NCBI RefSeq assembly: GCF_005876835.1
Contig: NZ_PPSW01000024.1
Location: forward strand, 62,001-126,000
Direction of reading: 5' to 3'
From: Pseudoalteromonas phenolica
Lineage (GTDB): Bacteria > Pseudomonadota > Gammaproteobacteria > Enterobacterales > Alteromonadaceae
Length of the DNA stretch: 64,000 nucleotides
Below are positions 38,139 through 47,600 of the stretch, piece after piece (the first letter of the stretch is position 1; every line of letters begins with the position of its first letter). Made by a program: the position numbers and the translations under genes. The notes under the pieces are model-generated. The model saw only the letters and a list, made by a program, of their open reading frames with translations. It searched no databases and was not told the origin of the DNA.

Positions 38139-38404
38139 TATACCCAAACCACCTCAATATACGAGGTTCAGCGAGAATTGATTGGCTGTCAGACAAGGCA
38201 TCGATTTGAAGGTCTAGTGGTTCTAAATCGAAAATTGATAACGCAGTATGAAAGCCAATCAAACTCGCCCAAGGGAGCGTGCTTTCAGTCCTATTTCATC
38301 GTCAAAGAACTTGGAAAGGACTCGTCATTACGCTGCGTCCTTTTCCTTGAACTAGAACAGAAGGCAGCGCTCTGAATCATGCATCTTGAGGAAGTTTGGG
38401 TATA
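38139..38404. mobile_element. MITE-like inverted-repeat element, 266 bp
   Basis: Terminal inverted repeats of 19 bp match at 17 positions: TATACCCAAACCACCTCAA at 38139-38157 and its counterpart at 38386-38404. Inside are nested perfect or near-perfect stems: TTGATTGGCT (38178-38187)/AGCCAATCAA (38253-38262) enclosing CGATTT-GAA/TTC-TAAATCG, and GGAAAGGAC (38313-38321)/GTCCTTTTCC (38337-38346). No transposase is encoded. From memory, TATACCCAA...CCTCAA termini recur in Vibrio, Shewanella and Pseudoalteromonas intergenic elements. It fills most of the 421-bp gap between the PhoH gene terminator and the MBL gene; the TA at both edges could be a target duplication. Confidence 0.75.
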
Positions 38405-38439
38405 TAAGCAGTTAATAATAACGAAAACTGAGAGTCATC

Positions 38440-39306
38440 ATGAAAACAATATTGATATTAATCGGAGCGTCTTTACTCAGCGCGTCATTTGCAAGCTTTG
38501 CAAACGTTAAGTTTAAACTAGAGGCATTATCTGAAAACCTACATGTGCTGTATGGGCGTGGTGGTAATATTGCCATTAGCACGGGCGATGATGGCATTTA
38601 CTTAGTAGACGACCAATTTGCCAAGCTCAGTGATGACATTAAAAAGCAAATAAGCCAGTTAAAACCTGGTGCGCCTGAGTTTGTGATTAATACGCATCAC
38701 CATGGCGATCACACTGGTGGAAATGAGAACTTTGCCAAAGCAGGGAGTCATGTCATAGCGCATCATAATGTGTATGACCGCTTGAAAGAAAAGCATGGTG
38801 AAGGGTCTAAATATTTGCCTGTTTTAAGCTTCAGCCAAGATATGACACTTCATTTTAACAATGAACACGCGCAGCTTTGGCATTACGCCCATGCTCACAC
38901 CGATGGCGATTCGGTCATTTTTTACAAAAATGCCAATGCAGTACACATGGGAGATATTTTCTTTAATTTAGGTAGTTTACCTTTTGTCGATGTCGACAGT
39001 GGTGGTTCGCTTGATGGCGTGATAAATGCGGTGGAGCAAACCTTATCAAGAATAGATGGCGATACTAAAGTGATCCCAGGTCACGGCCCTGTTACTAACA
39101 AGCCGGCGCTCGAAACTTATCGAGCATTACTGTTACAAGCTAAAAGTGTCATGGTATCAGCGATGAGCGGCGGCAAATCACTTGAAGAGGTGCTTACTGC
39201 AAAGCCGCTGTCAGCGTTGAATTTAACTTATTCAAACTGGTTACCAGAAGAGCGAGTGACCACTTTGTTTTATAGAAGCTTGAGTGCGCCACATCATAAA
39301 CATTAA
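38440..39306 (+). CDS. Secreted MBL-fold metallo-hydrolase
   Basis: The 288-residue protein has a signal peptide (MKTILILIGASLLSASFASFA) and a metallo-beta-lactamase fold domain. The zinc motif NTHHHGDHTGG (HxHxDH, residues about 84-92) is present, with AHAHTDGDSVIF and IPGHGPV as the further ligands. The family includes periplasmic lactamase-like, sulfatase and quinoprotein-associated hydrolases; nothing here identifies the substrate. Calling it an antibiotic-resistance enzyme is not justified. The MITE-like element lies 35 bp upstream. Confidence 0.88.
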   Translation: MKTILILIGASLLSASFASFANVKFKLEALSENLHVLYGRGGNIAISTGDDGIYLVDDQFAKLSDDIKKQISQLKPGAPEFVINTHHHGDHTGGNENFAKAGSHVIAHHNVYDRLKEKHGEGSKYLPVLSFSQDMTLHFNNEHAQLWHYAHAHTDGDSVIFYKNANAVHMGDIFFNLGSLPFVDVDSGGSLDGVINAVEQTLSRIDGDTKVIPGHGPVTNKPALETYRALLLQAKSVMVSAMSGGKSLEEVLTAKPLSALNLTYSNWLPEERVTTLFYRSLSAPHHKH

Positions 39307-39327
39307 TCGCTATTTGTTGTTATTTCT

Positions 39328-39359
39328 TACATCAGTGAAGAGGTTACTTCGCTGATGTA
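39328..39359 (+). terminator. Inverted repeat after the MBL gene
   Basis: TACATCAGTGAAG and CTTCGCTGATGTA form a 13-bp stem with one mismatch and a 6-nt loop, 22 nt after the stop. No T-tract follows, so it may be a 3'-stabilising or weak termination structure. Confidence 0.45.
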
Positions 39360-39527
39360 TTAACCATCTATGGTTGTCTTCTAAGCACTAAGACTAAAGT
39401 GTATGTCCCTAATTAAACACATTTGCTCTGGATCAATTCTTTGATTTTGTTCTGCTGTCACACTTATTGATGTAGTAAGAGTTCAGTATTAAGAGATCAA
39501 AATCTAATTGAATGGGAAATTCACATT

Positions 39528-40676
39528 ATGACTTCAGCGTTTTATATTCCAACAGTAAATCTTATGGGTGCAGGTTGTTTGAAGGATGCCGCCGACAGCA
39601 TTCAAGCACAAGGTTTTAAAAAGGGCCTTATCGTTACCGATCAAGTATTAAATAAAATTGGTGTTGTGGCTCAAGTGCAAGCTTTATTAACTGAACGTGA
39701 CGTGCAAACGGCTGTTTTTGATGGCACGCAACCAAATCCAACCATTGGCAATGTTGAACAAGGGTTAAGCATCTTATCTGACAACCAATGTGATTTTGTT
39801 ATTTCACTGGGTGGTGGCTCTCCGCATGATTGTGCAAAAGGTATCGCATTAGTTGCCGCTAATGGCGGAAAAATTGCTGACTATGAAGGCGTTGATCAAT
39901 CTGCAAAACCTATGTTACCGCTGATTGCAATTAACACCACAGCAGGAACTGCATCAGAAATGACGCGCTTTTGTATCATTACCGATGAAGCGCGCCACAT
40001 AAAAATGGCGATTGTTGATAAGCATACGACACCGCTTATTTCAGTAAATGACCCTGAGCTGATGTTAGCAAAGCCAGCATCATTGACGGCTGCAACGGGA
40101 ATGGATGCACTGACACATGCCATTGAAGCTTATGTATCAATTGCAGCGACGCCAATTACTGATGCGGTGGCGATTAAAGCCATTGAATTAATTCAAGCCA
40201 ATCTTCGTGAAGCCGTGCAAAATGGTGAAAGCATTGAAGCGCGTGAGCAAATGGCTTATGCACAGTTTATGGCGGGGATGGCATTCAATAATGCATCGCT
40301 TGGTTATGTGCATGCCATGGCACACCAATTAGGTGGTTTCTATGATTTACCGCACGGTGTGTGTAACGCAATTTTATTACCTCACGTTCAGCGCTTTAAT
40401 GCCAAAGCTTGCCCTGAGCGACTAACTGATGTGGCAAAAGCCATGGGTGTTGATGTGAGTGCTCTGACGGTAGAACAAGGCGCAGAAGCGGCGATTGATG
40501 CCATCGTTAAATTAGCGGCTGATGTGGGTATTCCTTCAGGTATTGAGCAGCTAGGTGCCAAAGCTGATGATATTCCGACCTTAACTGAAAATGCATTGAA
40601 AGATGCGTGTGGGTTTACTAACCCTATTCAGGCTACTGCAGAAGAGATTTCAGAAATCTTCCGCGCAGCAATGTAA
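39528..40676 (+). CDS. Iron-containing alcohol dehydrogenase
   Basis: This 382-residue group III dehydrogenase has the NAD-binding [15 protein letters not shown] motif and [16 protein letters not shown]. The metal ligands lie in [14 protein letters not shown] (Asp and His) and [20 protein letters not shown] (two His). It resembles Zymomonas AdhB-type and YiaY-type enzymes that interconvert primary alcohols and aldehydes. It appears monocistronic, with its own terminator. Confidence 0.93.
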   Translation: MTSAFYIPTVNLMGAGCLKDAADSIQAQGFKKGLIVTDQVLNKIGVVAQVQALLTERDVQTAVFDGTQPNPTIGNVEQGLSILSDNQCDFVISLGGGSPHDCAKGIALVAANGGKIADYEGVDQSAKPMLPLIAINTTAGTASEMTRFCIITDEARHIKMAIVDKHTTPLISVNDPELMLAKPASLTAATGMDALTHAIEAYVSIAATPITDAVAIKAIELIQANLREAVQNGESIEAREQMAYAQFMAGMAFNNASLGYVHAMAHQLGGFYDLPHGVCNAILLPHVQRFNAKACPERLTDVAKAMGVDVSALTVEQGAEAAIDAIVKLAADVGIPSGIEQLGAKADDIPTLTENALKDACGFTNPIQATAEEISEIFRAAM

Positions 40677-40707
40677 TTAAAAGAACGAATTTGCTTTTTA
40701 GATGTCG

Positions 40708-40737
40708 AAGCCTTGGTATATTTACCAAGGCTTTTTT
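40708..40737 (+). terminator. Alcohol dehydrogenase terminator
   Basis: The perfect 11-bp stem AAGCCTTGGTA/TACCAAGGCTT (40708-40733) is followed by TTTT. Confidence 0.9.
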
Positions 40738-40817
40738 ACTTTGGTATTGAATTTATTTGAGGATTTTTTATCCTTACGCTTTTATCTTCTCGCCGTTTTA
40801 AATTTCAGGGCCAAACT

Positions 40818-41615
40818 ATGTTTAGTAAAATTGTAAAACTTAAAGATTATCAATTACTCACATTAGGTTGGTTAGGCATGTTATGTATGGTGTGTTTAAA
40901 CTGCACAGTGCATAGCGTATTTATTGCTAAACAGCGAGTTGATATTACTTCCTCTATTTTGTGGTCATTGCAAGAGTTCGGTATTTGGTTGCTGATAACA
41001 CCGTTTATTTGTTTTGCTCTCCAGCGCAGTATGAAATTAAAACAATTAATCTCAGTGGGATTTTTCGCGCTTACATGCGTGTTAACCGTAAACACGAGCC
41101 TTGATGTTTTAATTGAGCAGGCCAAATGGCAAGAAAGCCTTTTTTATAATTGGCATAAACATGCCATTGCTTATTTGGCCATCGTCACTTTAGTGTATTT
41201 TAAAAGCCGGTTTGTCGATGTAAATCGGGCACAAAGTGGCGACTCATTTGCTCAAACATCTCGTTCATGTGTTAATCAAAAAGCGGAAGAAAAAACAGAG
41301 TTACAAAGGTTGCAAATAGAAGAATTTGATATTGCGTTTACCGATATTTACTTTGCAAAAGCCGCGGGTAATTATGTTGAGTTACATACCAAGCAAGGTA
41401 TATCTCTGGTACGCACAACCATGAAAGATTTAGAAAATTGCTTACCTGCTCAGACTTTCTATCGCTGCCATCGCTCTTATCTTGTCAATCTTTCTCATGG
41501 TGCAAAGCTAGTCAATGCGCGCTCGGGTCATGGTCTATTGGTGCTCAATAACGACATTGAGGTGCCTGTCAGTAAAAGTAATCGTTCAACAACTAAATTG
41601 CTGTTAGGCCTTTAA
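40818..41615 (+). CDS. Membrane-bound LytTR-type transcriptional regulator
   Basis: This 265-residue protein has four hydrophobic helices in the first 135 residues. A short polar linker follows, then a LytTR DNA-binding domain (about 165-262; FTDIYFAKAAGNYVELHTKQG, TMKDLENCLP, FYRCHRSYLVNL). Instead of a receiver domain, the sensor is the membrane part. Relatives are often encoded alone, as here, and their signals are unknown. LytTR proteins bind paired repeats; no such target was identified in the window. Confidence 0.88.
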   Translation: MFSKIVKLKDYQLLTLGWLGMLCMVCLNCTVHSVFIAKQRVDITSSILWSLQEFGIWLLITPFICFALQRSMKLKQLISVGFFALTCVLTVNTSLDVLIEQAKWQESLFYNWHKHAIAYLAIVTLVYFKSRFVDVNRAQSGDSFAQTSRSCVNQKAEEKTELQRLQIEEFDIAFTDIYFAKAAGNYVELHTKQGISLVRTTMKDLENCLPAQTFYRCHRSYLVNLSHGAKLVNARSGHGLLVLNNDIEVPVSKSNRSTTKLLLGL

Positions 41616-41745
41616 AAATAAAGACTAGGGACGAATGGATGAATAACCTTTTGTCCCAAATCTTATGAGTTCGTCACATAGAGCTGGGTTGGGTAGAATC
41701 AATTTTATATAGTTTTCATCATCAAAATTCTGAGGAGAAAATAAT

Positions 41746-42285
41746 ATGAATAAGCCGTCACTTACTCTAACGACTCGCTTACTACACTGGTCGGTTGCAT
41801 TCACTATGCTAGGTTTGATTAGTGTGGGTTATTACATGGTGAACTGGGAAGTATGGTCTTTATATCCTATCCACAAAGCGCTAGGTGTTATCGCGCTATT
41901 GATAGTATTACCACGTGCAATTTACCGTATTAAAAAAGGCTTCTTACCTGCTGATGACAATGCATCAGAGGCATTTAATAAAGCCATTCATTTCGCCCAT
42001 TGGGGTTTACTAATAGGTACCTTGTTAATGCCAGTAAGCGGTATGCTTTACTCAGGCTTTGGCGGGTACGGTATCGATGTGTTTGGCCTGACTTTAGTGC
42101 CAAATAACTATACAGAGAATGGCGCAGTACCTTTCAATGAGACTGTTTTTGTAGTTGCTAAAGCTGCACATTCTTATATTGCTTACGCTTTAACAGCGCT
42201 CATTGCATTACACATGCTTGGCGCCATCAAGCATCATGTGTTTGACAAAGACACAACACTATTGCGTATGTTAGGCCGTGCTTAA
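41746..42285 (+). CDS. Cytochrome b561 family protein
   Basis: This 179-residue four-helix membrane cytochrome shows candidate heme ligands in LLHWSVAFTMLG, HKALGVIALL, HFAHWGLLIGTLLMP and a late HSYIAYALTALIALHMLGAIKHH. The bacterial family (CybB/YceJ) moves electrons between quinol and periplasmic acceptors, including superoxide. It is preceded by a GAGGAG ribosome site and ends at a small AGGATTAT hairpin. Confidence 0.92.
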   Translation: MNKPSLTLTTRLLHWSVAFTMLGLISVGYYMVNWEVWSLYPIHKALGVIALLIVLPRAIYRIKKGFLPADDNASEAFNKAIHFAHWGLLIGTLLMPVSGMLYSGFGGYGIDVFGLTLVPNNYTENGAVPFNETVFVVAKAAHSYIAYALTALIALHMLGAIKHHVFDKDTTLLRMLGRA

Positions 42286-42288
42286 TTA

Positions 42289-42305
42289 AGGATTATTATA
42301 ATCCT
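42289..42305. terminator. Short hairpin after the cytochrome b561 gene
   Basis: The perfect palindrome AGGATTAT-T-ATAATCCT lies between the converging cytochrome b561 and HTH/NBR1 genes. It has no strong T-tract on either strand. Confidence 0.35.
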
Positions 42306-42331
42306 CAAATCAGTTCTATGTGTGGTTGAAG

Positions 42332-43099
42332 TTATAGCTTTTCTTCGACCACATGCACAATACTATAAAGTCCTTGCTTGTCAGGAAAGATTAAATTTTC
42401 ATGTGCATCAACCATCTTCCAATCGGTCCGACAAGTACCTGGGTACTTTGGTGTGGTGAACTCAATAGAAATATCTATGATTTCACCAGATTCTACTGTA
42501 GGCAGGGGAATGCTATCTCTTGAGTAGCATAAGTTAGGGTCCTGAGGCGTGATACGTTTTAGATGTTTTTCTTTCCAAGGTACGGTGCCAATATTTTGCA
42601 CCCGCCAAGTTTTAGTAAAACGCGTGTTAATAGGAACAGGTGTTCCATCTGGAATAGTGACGTCTTTAATAAACTTGGTTGCAAAGCCTGTTTTTAGTTC
42701 TATCTTTTCATTCTTACTATCTGAAATATAAGCATAAAAATAATATGGCGACGCTGTTAAACAGATCAAACTAACTAGCCATATTACATAGCTAGGTAAA
42801 GTCTTAGGCTTTAATTTTCTCACTATAGCGTGCAGCCTAACAGCATTAAGGTTATTGCTGTAAGTCGATACTTTTCTTTGCTCATCAGCTTTGTTGGCTT
42901 GTAACAACGCTGCGAATTCTTCTTCGTTTATCTCTAAAACGGTCATAAGCTTAATCTGCAGACTTTCACTGGGTATACGTTGACCATCGAGTACTTTATA
43001 AAAGTGAGAGCGACTGCATTCGCATAGGTTAACGATTTGTTTTATGGTTAGTCCTTTTGTCTCCGAGACACTTTTAATCTGGCGTCTGAGTGGTGTCAT
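42332..43099 (-). CDS. Membrane HTH regulator with NBR1-like Ig domain
   Basis: The 255-residue protein combines three parts. First is an N-terminal XRE-like HTH (TKGLTIKQIVNLCECSRSHFYKVLDGQ, residues about 14-40). Next is one membrane helix (about 102-122, SYVIWLVSLICLTASPYYFY). Last is a C-terminal domain resembling the NBR1-type Ig fold (TRFTKTWRVQNIGTVPWKE; TVESGEIIDISIEFTTPKYPGTCRTDWKMVD). Two Cys (NLCYS, GTCRT) could pair in the periplasm. Topology is RodZ-like. It is probably an autoregulated transcription factor with an exported sensor; the ligand is unknown. Palindromic sites lie upstream and inside its start. Confidence 0.8.
   Translation of the reverse strand: MTPLRRQIKSVSETKGLTIKQIVNLCECSRSHFYKVLDGQRIPSESLQIKLMTVLEINEEEFAALLQANKADEQRKVSTYSNNLNAVRLHAIVRKLKPKTLPSYVIWLVSLICLTASPYYFYAYISDSKNEKIELKTGFATKFIKDVTIPDGTPVPINTRFTKTWRVQNIGTVPWKEKHLKRITPQDPNLCYSRDSIPLPTVESGEIIDISIEFTTPKYPGTCRTDWKMVDAHENLIFPDKQGLYSIVHVVEEKL
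43057..43071. promoter_or_regulatory. Candidate operator, internal copy
   Basis: TTGTCTCCGAGACAC lies inside the first codons of the HTH/NBR1 gene. It matches the upstream palindrome TTGTCTCTGAGACAA at 13 of 15 positions. Binding by the encoded HTH protein is inference. Confidence 0.5.
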
Positions 43100-43138
43100 G
43101 CTTATTCCTTTTTGGGACTTTTTAGTACTTTAAGTTTT

Positions 43139-43153
43139 TTGTCTCTGAGACAA
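43139..43153. promoter_or_regulatory. Candidate operator, upstream copy
   Basis: TTGTCTC-T-GAGACAA is a perfect 7+7 palindrome 40 bp upstream of the HTH/NBR1 start codon, a position where bound repressor would cover the promoter. Confidence 0.55.
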
Positions 43154-43274
43154 TTTTTCCATTGTACATAAAAAAAGCAAGGCATAGAGTGTGTTGTAGG
43201 ATTTTTGTAATACAAAATACTTATAAAGCATAACAATCACTTGATCCCTAACGCCGAGTAAGAAATTTAAGACA

Positions 43275-43418
43275 ATGAAATGGTTAAAGCACTGTTTGTT
43301 TTATCTATTCACACCTAGTCGAACGTGTGATGAGTGTACCCTAGTATTTAAATCAAAGCAGAGTAATGAGCGGCTATGTGAAAAGTGCCAAGCGCGGAGA
43401 AATGAGGCCAAGCAATAG
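43275..43418 (+). CDS. Small CxxC/CxxC zinc-ribbon-like protein, 47 residues
   Basis: A short reading frame encodes 47 residues with an N-terminal MKWLKHCLFYLF hydrophobic segment. Two cysteine pairs follow, TCDECTL and LCEKCQA, 14 residues apart, giving a plausible zinc ribbon; the tail is basic (ARRNEAKQ). The ribosome site is weak (TTTAAGAC). It lies divergent from the HTH/NBR1 gene and upstream of a solute-binding protein gene. Cysteine spacing argues for a real protein; no family is recognised. Confidence 0.55.
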   Translation: MKWLKHCLFYLFTPSRTCDECTLVFKSKQSNERLCEKCQARRNEAKQ

Positions 43419-43510
43419 GCTTTTATAGGTGAACAGATAGGTTATAAAACCTCTCGAAATTGTAGTTGTTGATTATACTAACTAATAACTAGTTTTTTAG
43501 AGGCGAGATA

Positions 43511-44239
43511 ATGAGACGAGTATGTCTTGTTTTCCTATTAATTATATCGACCTGCTCATTGGCTAAACCATTTAATGTCGTAACAGGCATTGATAGACCG
43601 CCATATTCTCTACAAAATGCAAGGGTAGGCTTTGAAATAGAGTTGCTAAATGCGGTGCTAGAAAAAGTAGTGAATAAGCATGAGTTTGTTATCGCCCCCT
43701 ATGGTCGGTCAATTAAAATTCTGGATGTTAGAAACATAGATGCTATGACTACAGCCAGTGTCGCCTTATATAAAGCGTCAGGTAAGCTCAGTATGCCCTA
43801 TATTCAGTATCAGAATGTCGCAGTGACTTTAAAAAGTGTAAATTTAAAGATCGAATCAATCAATGACCTAGAGCGCTTTTCTATCGCTACCTTTTTAAAT
43901 GCTAAAACGATCTTAGGAGACATTTTTAATCAAGCAGTTTCAAAGTCGAGCCAATACACCGAATTATCAGACCAATCTCTGCAATTACACATGCTTAGAA
44001 AGAATAAGGTCCAAGTCTTAGTAATGGATATCAATATATTCAATTACTTTAATAAGTTTCATGAACTTGAGGTTGATATTCACCGGATCTTTCCGCTTAC
44101 TGCTTATGGACTTCTGGTTAAAGAAAATGCTTTTAAAACTCGTTTTGATCATGCGCTACAGCAATATTTAAATTCCGACGCCTACCTTTCGTTAGCCAAC
44201 AAATGGTCTATTGACCCTAATCTATTAATAAAGCAGTAA
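43511..44239 (+). CDS. Periplasmic solute-binding protein (SBP_bac_3-like)
   Basis: This 242-residue protein has a signal peptide (VCLVFLLIISTCSLA) and a type-2 periplasmic-binding fold (DRPPYSLQNARVGFEIELLNAVLEKV; YGRSIKILDVRNIDAMTTA; C-terminal YLNSDAYLSLANKW). The ribosome site is AGAGG. No ABC permease or ATPase is adjacent. Many Alteromonadales carry such orphan proteins, and the binding site is weakly conserved, so it may act as a sensor partner rather than a transporter component. Confidence 0.85.
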   Translation: MRRVCLVFLLIISTCSLAKPFNVVTGIDRPPYSLQNARVGFEIELLNAVLEKVVNKHEFVIAPYGRSIKILDVRNIDAMTTASVALYKASGKLSMPYIQYQNVAVTLKSVNLKIESINDLERFSIATFLNAKTILGDIFNQAVSKSSQYTELSDQSLQLHMLRKNKVQVLVMDINIFNYFNKFHELEVDIHRIFPLTAYGLLVKENAFKTRFDHALQQYLNSDAYLSLANKWSIDPNLLIKQ

Positions 44240-44288
44240 ATTTTAAATTGCATTTAGTATGCATGTTATTTTCATTGTAGGGAAAACT

Positions 44289-44372
44289 ATGTTTTCAATC
44301 TGGTTTTACCAGTTTGTATTGGATAGTTTTTTCAATGGAAGTGTTTATCTGTTTACAAAATTTCACATTTAA
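44289..44372 (+). CDS. Doubtful 27-residue ORF in the collagenase upstream region
   Basis: AGGGA stands 5 nt before ATG 44289. The frame gives 27 mostly aromatic and hydrophobic residues (starts MFSIWFYQFVLDSFF). It lies in the 395-bp AT-rich gap between the solute-binding protein and collagenase genes. It could be a small membrane protein or chance. Confidence 0.2.
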   Translation: MFSIWFYQFVLDSFFNGSVYLFTKFHI

Positions 44373-44464
44373 TGCTTTAAATTTAAATCTATTTAAAACA
44401 GTTTGTTAGCTTTGTTTTTTAAGTGGGTTTTTGTGTCGGTATTCGTAATAAAAGGGTTGTGTAG

Positions 44465-44492
44465 TTTACAAAATTGTAAATAAAGTTAGAAT
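44465..44492 (+). promoter_or_regulatory. Candidate collagenase promoter overlapping a palindrome
   Basis: TTTACAA-AA-TTGTAAA (44465-44480) is a perfect 7+7 inverted repeat. Its left end can act as -35 (TTTACA), with a 16-nt spacer to TAGAAT (44487-44492). A similar degraded copy (TTTACAAAATTTCACA) lies at 44352-44367. The predicted start near 44499 would give a leader of about 135 nt. Confidence 0.5.
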
Positions 44493-44523
44493 TTATTGCA
44501 TACAATATCCTTTATTGTATTTG

Positions 44524-44559
44524 GACTGGCTTTCGTGCAATTTGAGCCAGTCTTTTTTT
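44524..44559 (+). terminator. Terminator in the collagenase leader
   Basis: The perfect 8-bp stem GACTGGCT/AGCCAGTC (44524-44531, 44545-44552) with a 13-nt loop is followed by seven T. It lies 285 nt after the previous gene's stop and 76 nt before the collagenase start, so it could be an attenuator or the end of a short RNA. Confidence 0.8.
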
Positions 44560-44634
44560 GCGTCAGATCAGCAGGTTATTGGCTTAATCTGTTTCCAACG
44601 CAATGGTAATAATTGATTATCTGGAAGTAGAAGT

Positions 44635-47600
44635 ATGATGTATAAATCGAAAAAGTTGTTTGTAGGGGCAAGCCTATTTGCTGCTGCAACACTTCCAACC
44701 TATGCCTCAGCAGCCGCAATGTGCGGTGCAACGACAACAACAGGCAATGCTTTAACACTTGGACAAACTGAGTGTATTTCAGGAAATGGACTTTATTTCT
44801 ATGTAGATATTGAGCAGGATGCCACACCACTTAACATTTCCACTTCTGGTGGCATTGGCGAGGCTGATATTCTCGTAAACACAGGAAGTTGGGCAACTTC
44901 TAGCTCCCACATTGCACGTACACAAGATGTGGGCACAAACGACTCTTTAAAAATTACAGCAAACAAAGGTCGTTTATATATCAGTGTGTTTGGTCTTCAT
45001 GAACAAGTACAATTGTCTTTGACTAAAGCAACTGTAGATGAGCAGCCTGTAGGGGCTACTTGTAGCCAAACTAAGCACCCTAGTGGCGCATTAGCTTTAA
45101 ATGAATCTGTATGTATTGGTGGTAATGGTCTTTATTATTATGTTGACGTACCAGAAGACAATACCGAGCTGACAATTCAGACCCAAGGCGGTGAAGGCGA
45201 AGCGGATATTTTTGTAAATCGAGATGGCTGGGCAACACGTAGCAGTTTCATTGCCTCATCTGCGAATGCTGGCACCAACGAAACATTAAAAGTGACGGCT
45301 AACAAAGGATTATTTTACGTCAGTGTAATGGGCCAAAATGATGGCGTGAACTTCTCTGTTAAAACTGGGACTTCAACCCCAGATCCAGTAAACCCAACAG
45401 ATCCTGCAACAGCAGATTTTGTGGTTGTAGAACCAGTTGTGGTGTCTATACCAGCTGCAGTGATTAATTCAAAAGCAGAATTTAGCACAGATGTTGAGCA
45501 GATCATTGCCTCTACTTGGGCGCAGTGGGGCGAGATTTCAGCAAACTCTCCAGGCGTAGTAGCGGATGTTGCCAAAGCCATTCATTTCCTTGCACAGCAA
45601 GATGATATAAAAGACAAAGACCTAGATACCTTACTGTATTTTTTACGTAACTTTGCGGCAAATGGCGACTTTACTCAGTTTAGTCAAGCGGATGCTAAGT
45701 TAATCAGTGATGCGCTTCATGCAGTTGCTATGATGACAGAGTTTTATACCACAGGTGCGCCGGCTGGTTTAATTCATGAAAGCTATGCAACTGCTTTGAT
45801 TAATTTAACCACAGCTGAAGGCGCGCAGTTTATTACTGAGCAATTACCACACTTAATGGCACTGACTCAGTTCTATGCGGGCTTATCTAACCCATATGTG
45901 AATGACAATTTCGGCTACAGCACCAATCAAATCTTAAAAGCATTTTATGATTTAGCTTACATTGGTAAACAAAATGCGGTGATTAAAGCGGCATTTAATG
46001 AGCATATGCTTGCTGTGATGTCTGTACTGCGCAGTTATGCACTAGGCGAAACAGGCTTAGATATGCGCTGGAATGCAGATGCTGATCGACTTTGGATTGT
46101 TCCGCACGAATTTTTAGCATTAGGCCATGTTGCAAATCTTGCAGAGCCAGCAGTTCAAGCGCGTATTGATGATATTGTGAAAGAAATCTTCGACGTAACA
46201 TCGGCACAAGTTGACGCAGAGGAAGTGAAGAAGAAAATCACAGAAAGCTACCTTGAAACCGTTAATCGCAGCTGTGACAGTAGCGATGCACTGAACGGTT
46301 ATTGTTCTGTGCCTAAAAAGGTGGAAGATATCTTAACCATTACCTACCAATGTAATGACGCTATTACTATTCGTGCACAAGCAATGACAAACCAGCAACT
46401 TGCAACAGCATGTAGCAAGATGGCTGATGTAGGCAGCAACTTCCACCAGTTCTTTAATACCAATATGCAGCCGGTTAGCAATGATAACAACACCAAACTT
46501 GAAGTGATTGTTTATGCAACACCTGAAGACTATGAAGCATATGGCTATCAATTTTTTGGTCATAATACCAATAATGGTGGTATTTACCTTGAAGGCGACC
46601 CAAGTGTAGCTGGCAATATTCCGCGTTTCCATGCAATGCAATGTCCACAAAGCTGGGTTGGCTTTTCATGTGACACCGCAGGTGAAGTCTATAACTTAGA
46701 GCATGAATACGTTCACTATTTAGATGGTCGTTACAACTTATATGGCATGTTCGCACACCATAATAATACGGTTTCTTGGGCCGAAGGGTGGGCTGAGTTC
46801 TTAACTAAAGGTCAGTACAACAAGCGTAACTTTGATGCCATTGCAGGTAAGACGATTCCGTCACTACGCAGTATTTTATTCATGGAATATGGATTTGATA
46901 ATTTGTATCCCTGGAGCTACTTAACGATGCGTTATTTGGCTGAAAACCATAAACAGAGTGTGTTGGCGCTTTCAAATGCATTGAAGTTAAGTGATAGCAC
47001 GCAGTTTGAAACACTACTGGGTCAAATTGCGACCGATCATAATGATGACTTTATCAATTGGATGGTTGCAAACACCGACGCGGTTGCACCAGGCGTACTA
47101 CCAGTTCCTGTTGCAGGTGTATTCTCTGGTTGTGAGTTGTTGACCACTTATGAGCGCGGCACAGCAAAAGCAAGTGTTTCAATCACTAACCCGTATGCTG
47201 AGCCTGTGACTTTGTACTGGGTGAACCCTGCAACAGGTGCTGCGGATTTAGCAAACCCATATGCAACTTTGAGTAATGGCGAAGTATATAGCGCTGATTT
47301 TTGGTCTCAAGGCGACCGTATGGTAGTTATGGATAGTCAAAATACCTGTTTAGGTGTGGCGGCGTTAACTGAGCTAAACAGTGATTATGTGATCACGCAA
47401 GCTATGCTACCAAGCACAGACAACGGCTCTGGCACAGATAATGGTTCTGGCACAGATAATGGTTCTGGCACAGACAATGGTTCTGGCACAGACAATGGTT
47501 CTGGCACAGACAATGGTTCTGGCACAGACAATGGTTCTGGCACAGACAATGGTTCTGGCACAGACAATAGCTCTGGTACAGACACGGGTTCTGGCACAGA

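Noticed and set aside
38178..38375. Reading frame of 65 codons inside the inverted-repeat element
   Set aside because: It lies wholly in the foldable MITE-like element, has no ribosome site and no protein-like pattern.
38440..39306. MBL-fold gene as a beta-lactamase resistance gene
   Set aside because: The HxHxDH motif is shared by a very large hydrolase superfamily and no lactamase-specific residues are recognised.
44576..44830. Minus-strand frame across the collagenase start
   Set aside because: It overlaps the signal-peptide region of a clear gene and has no ribosome site.
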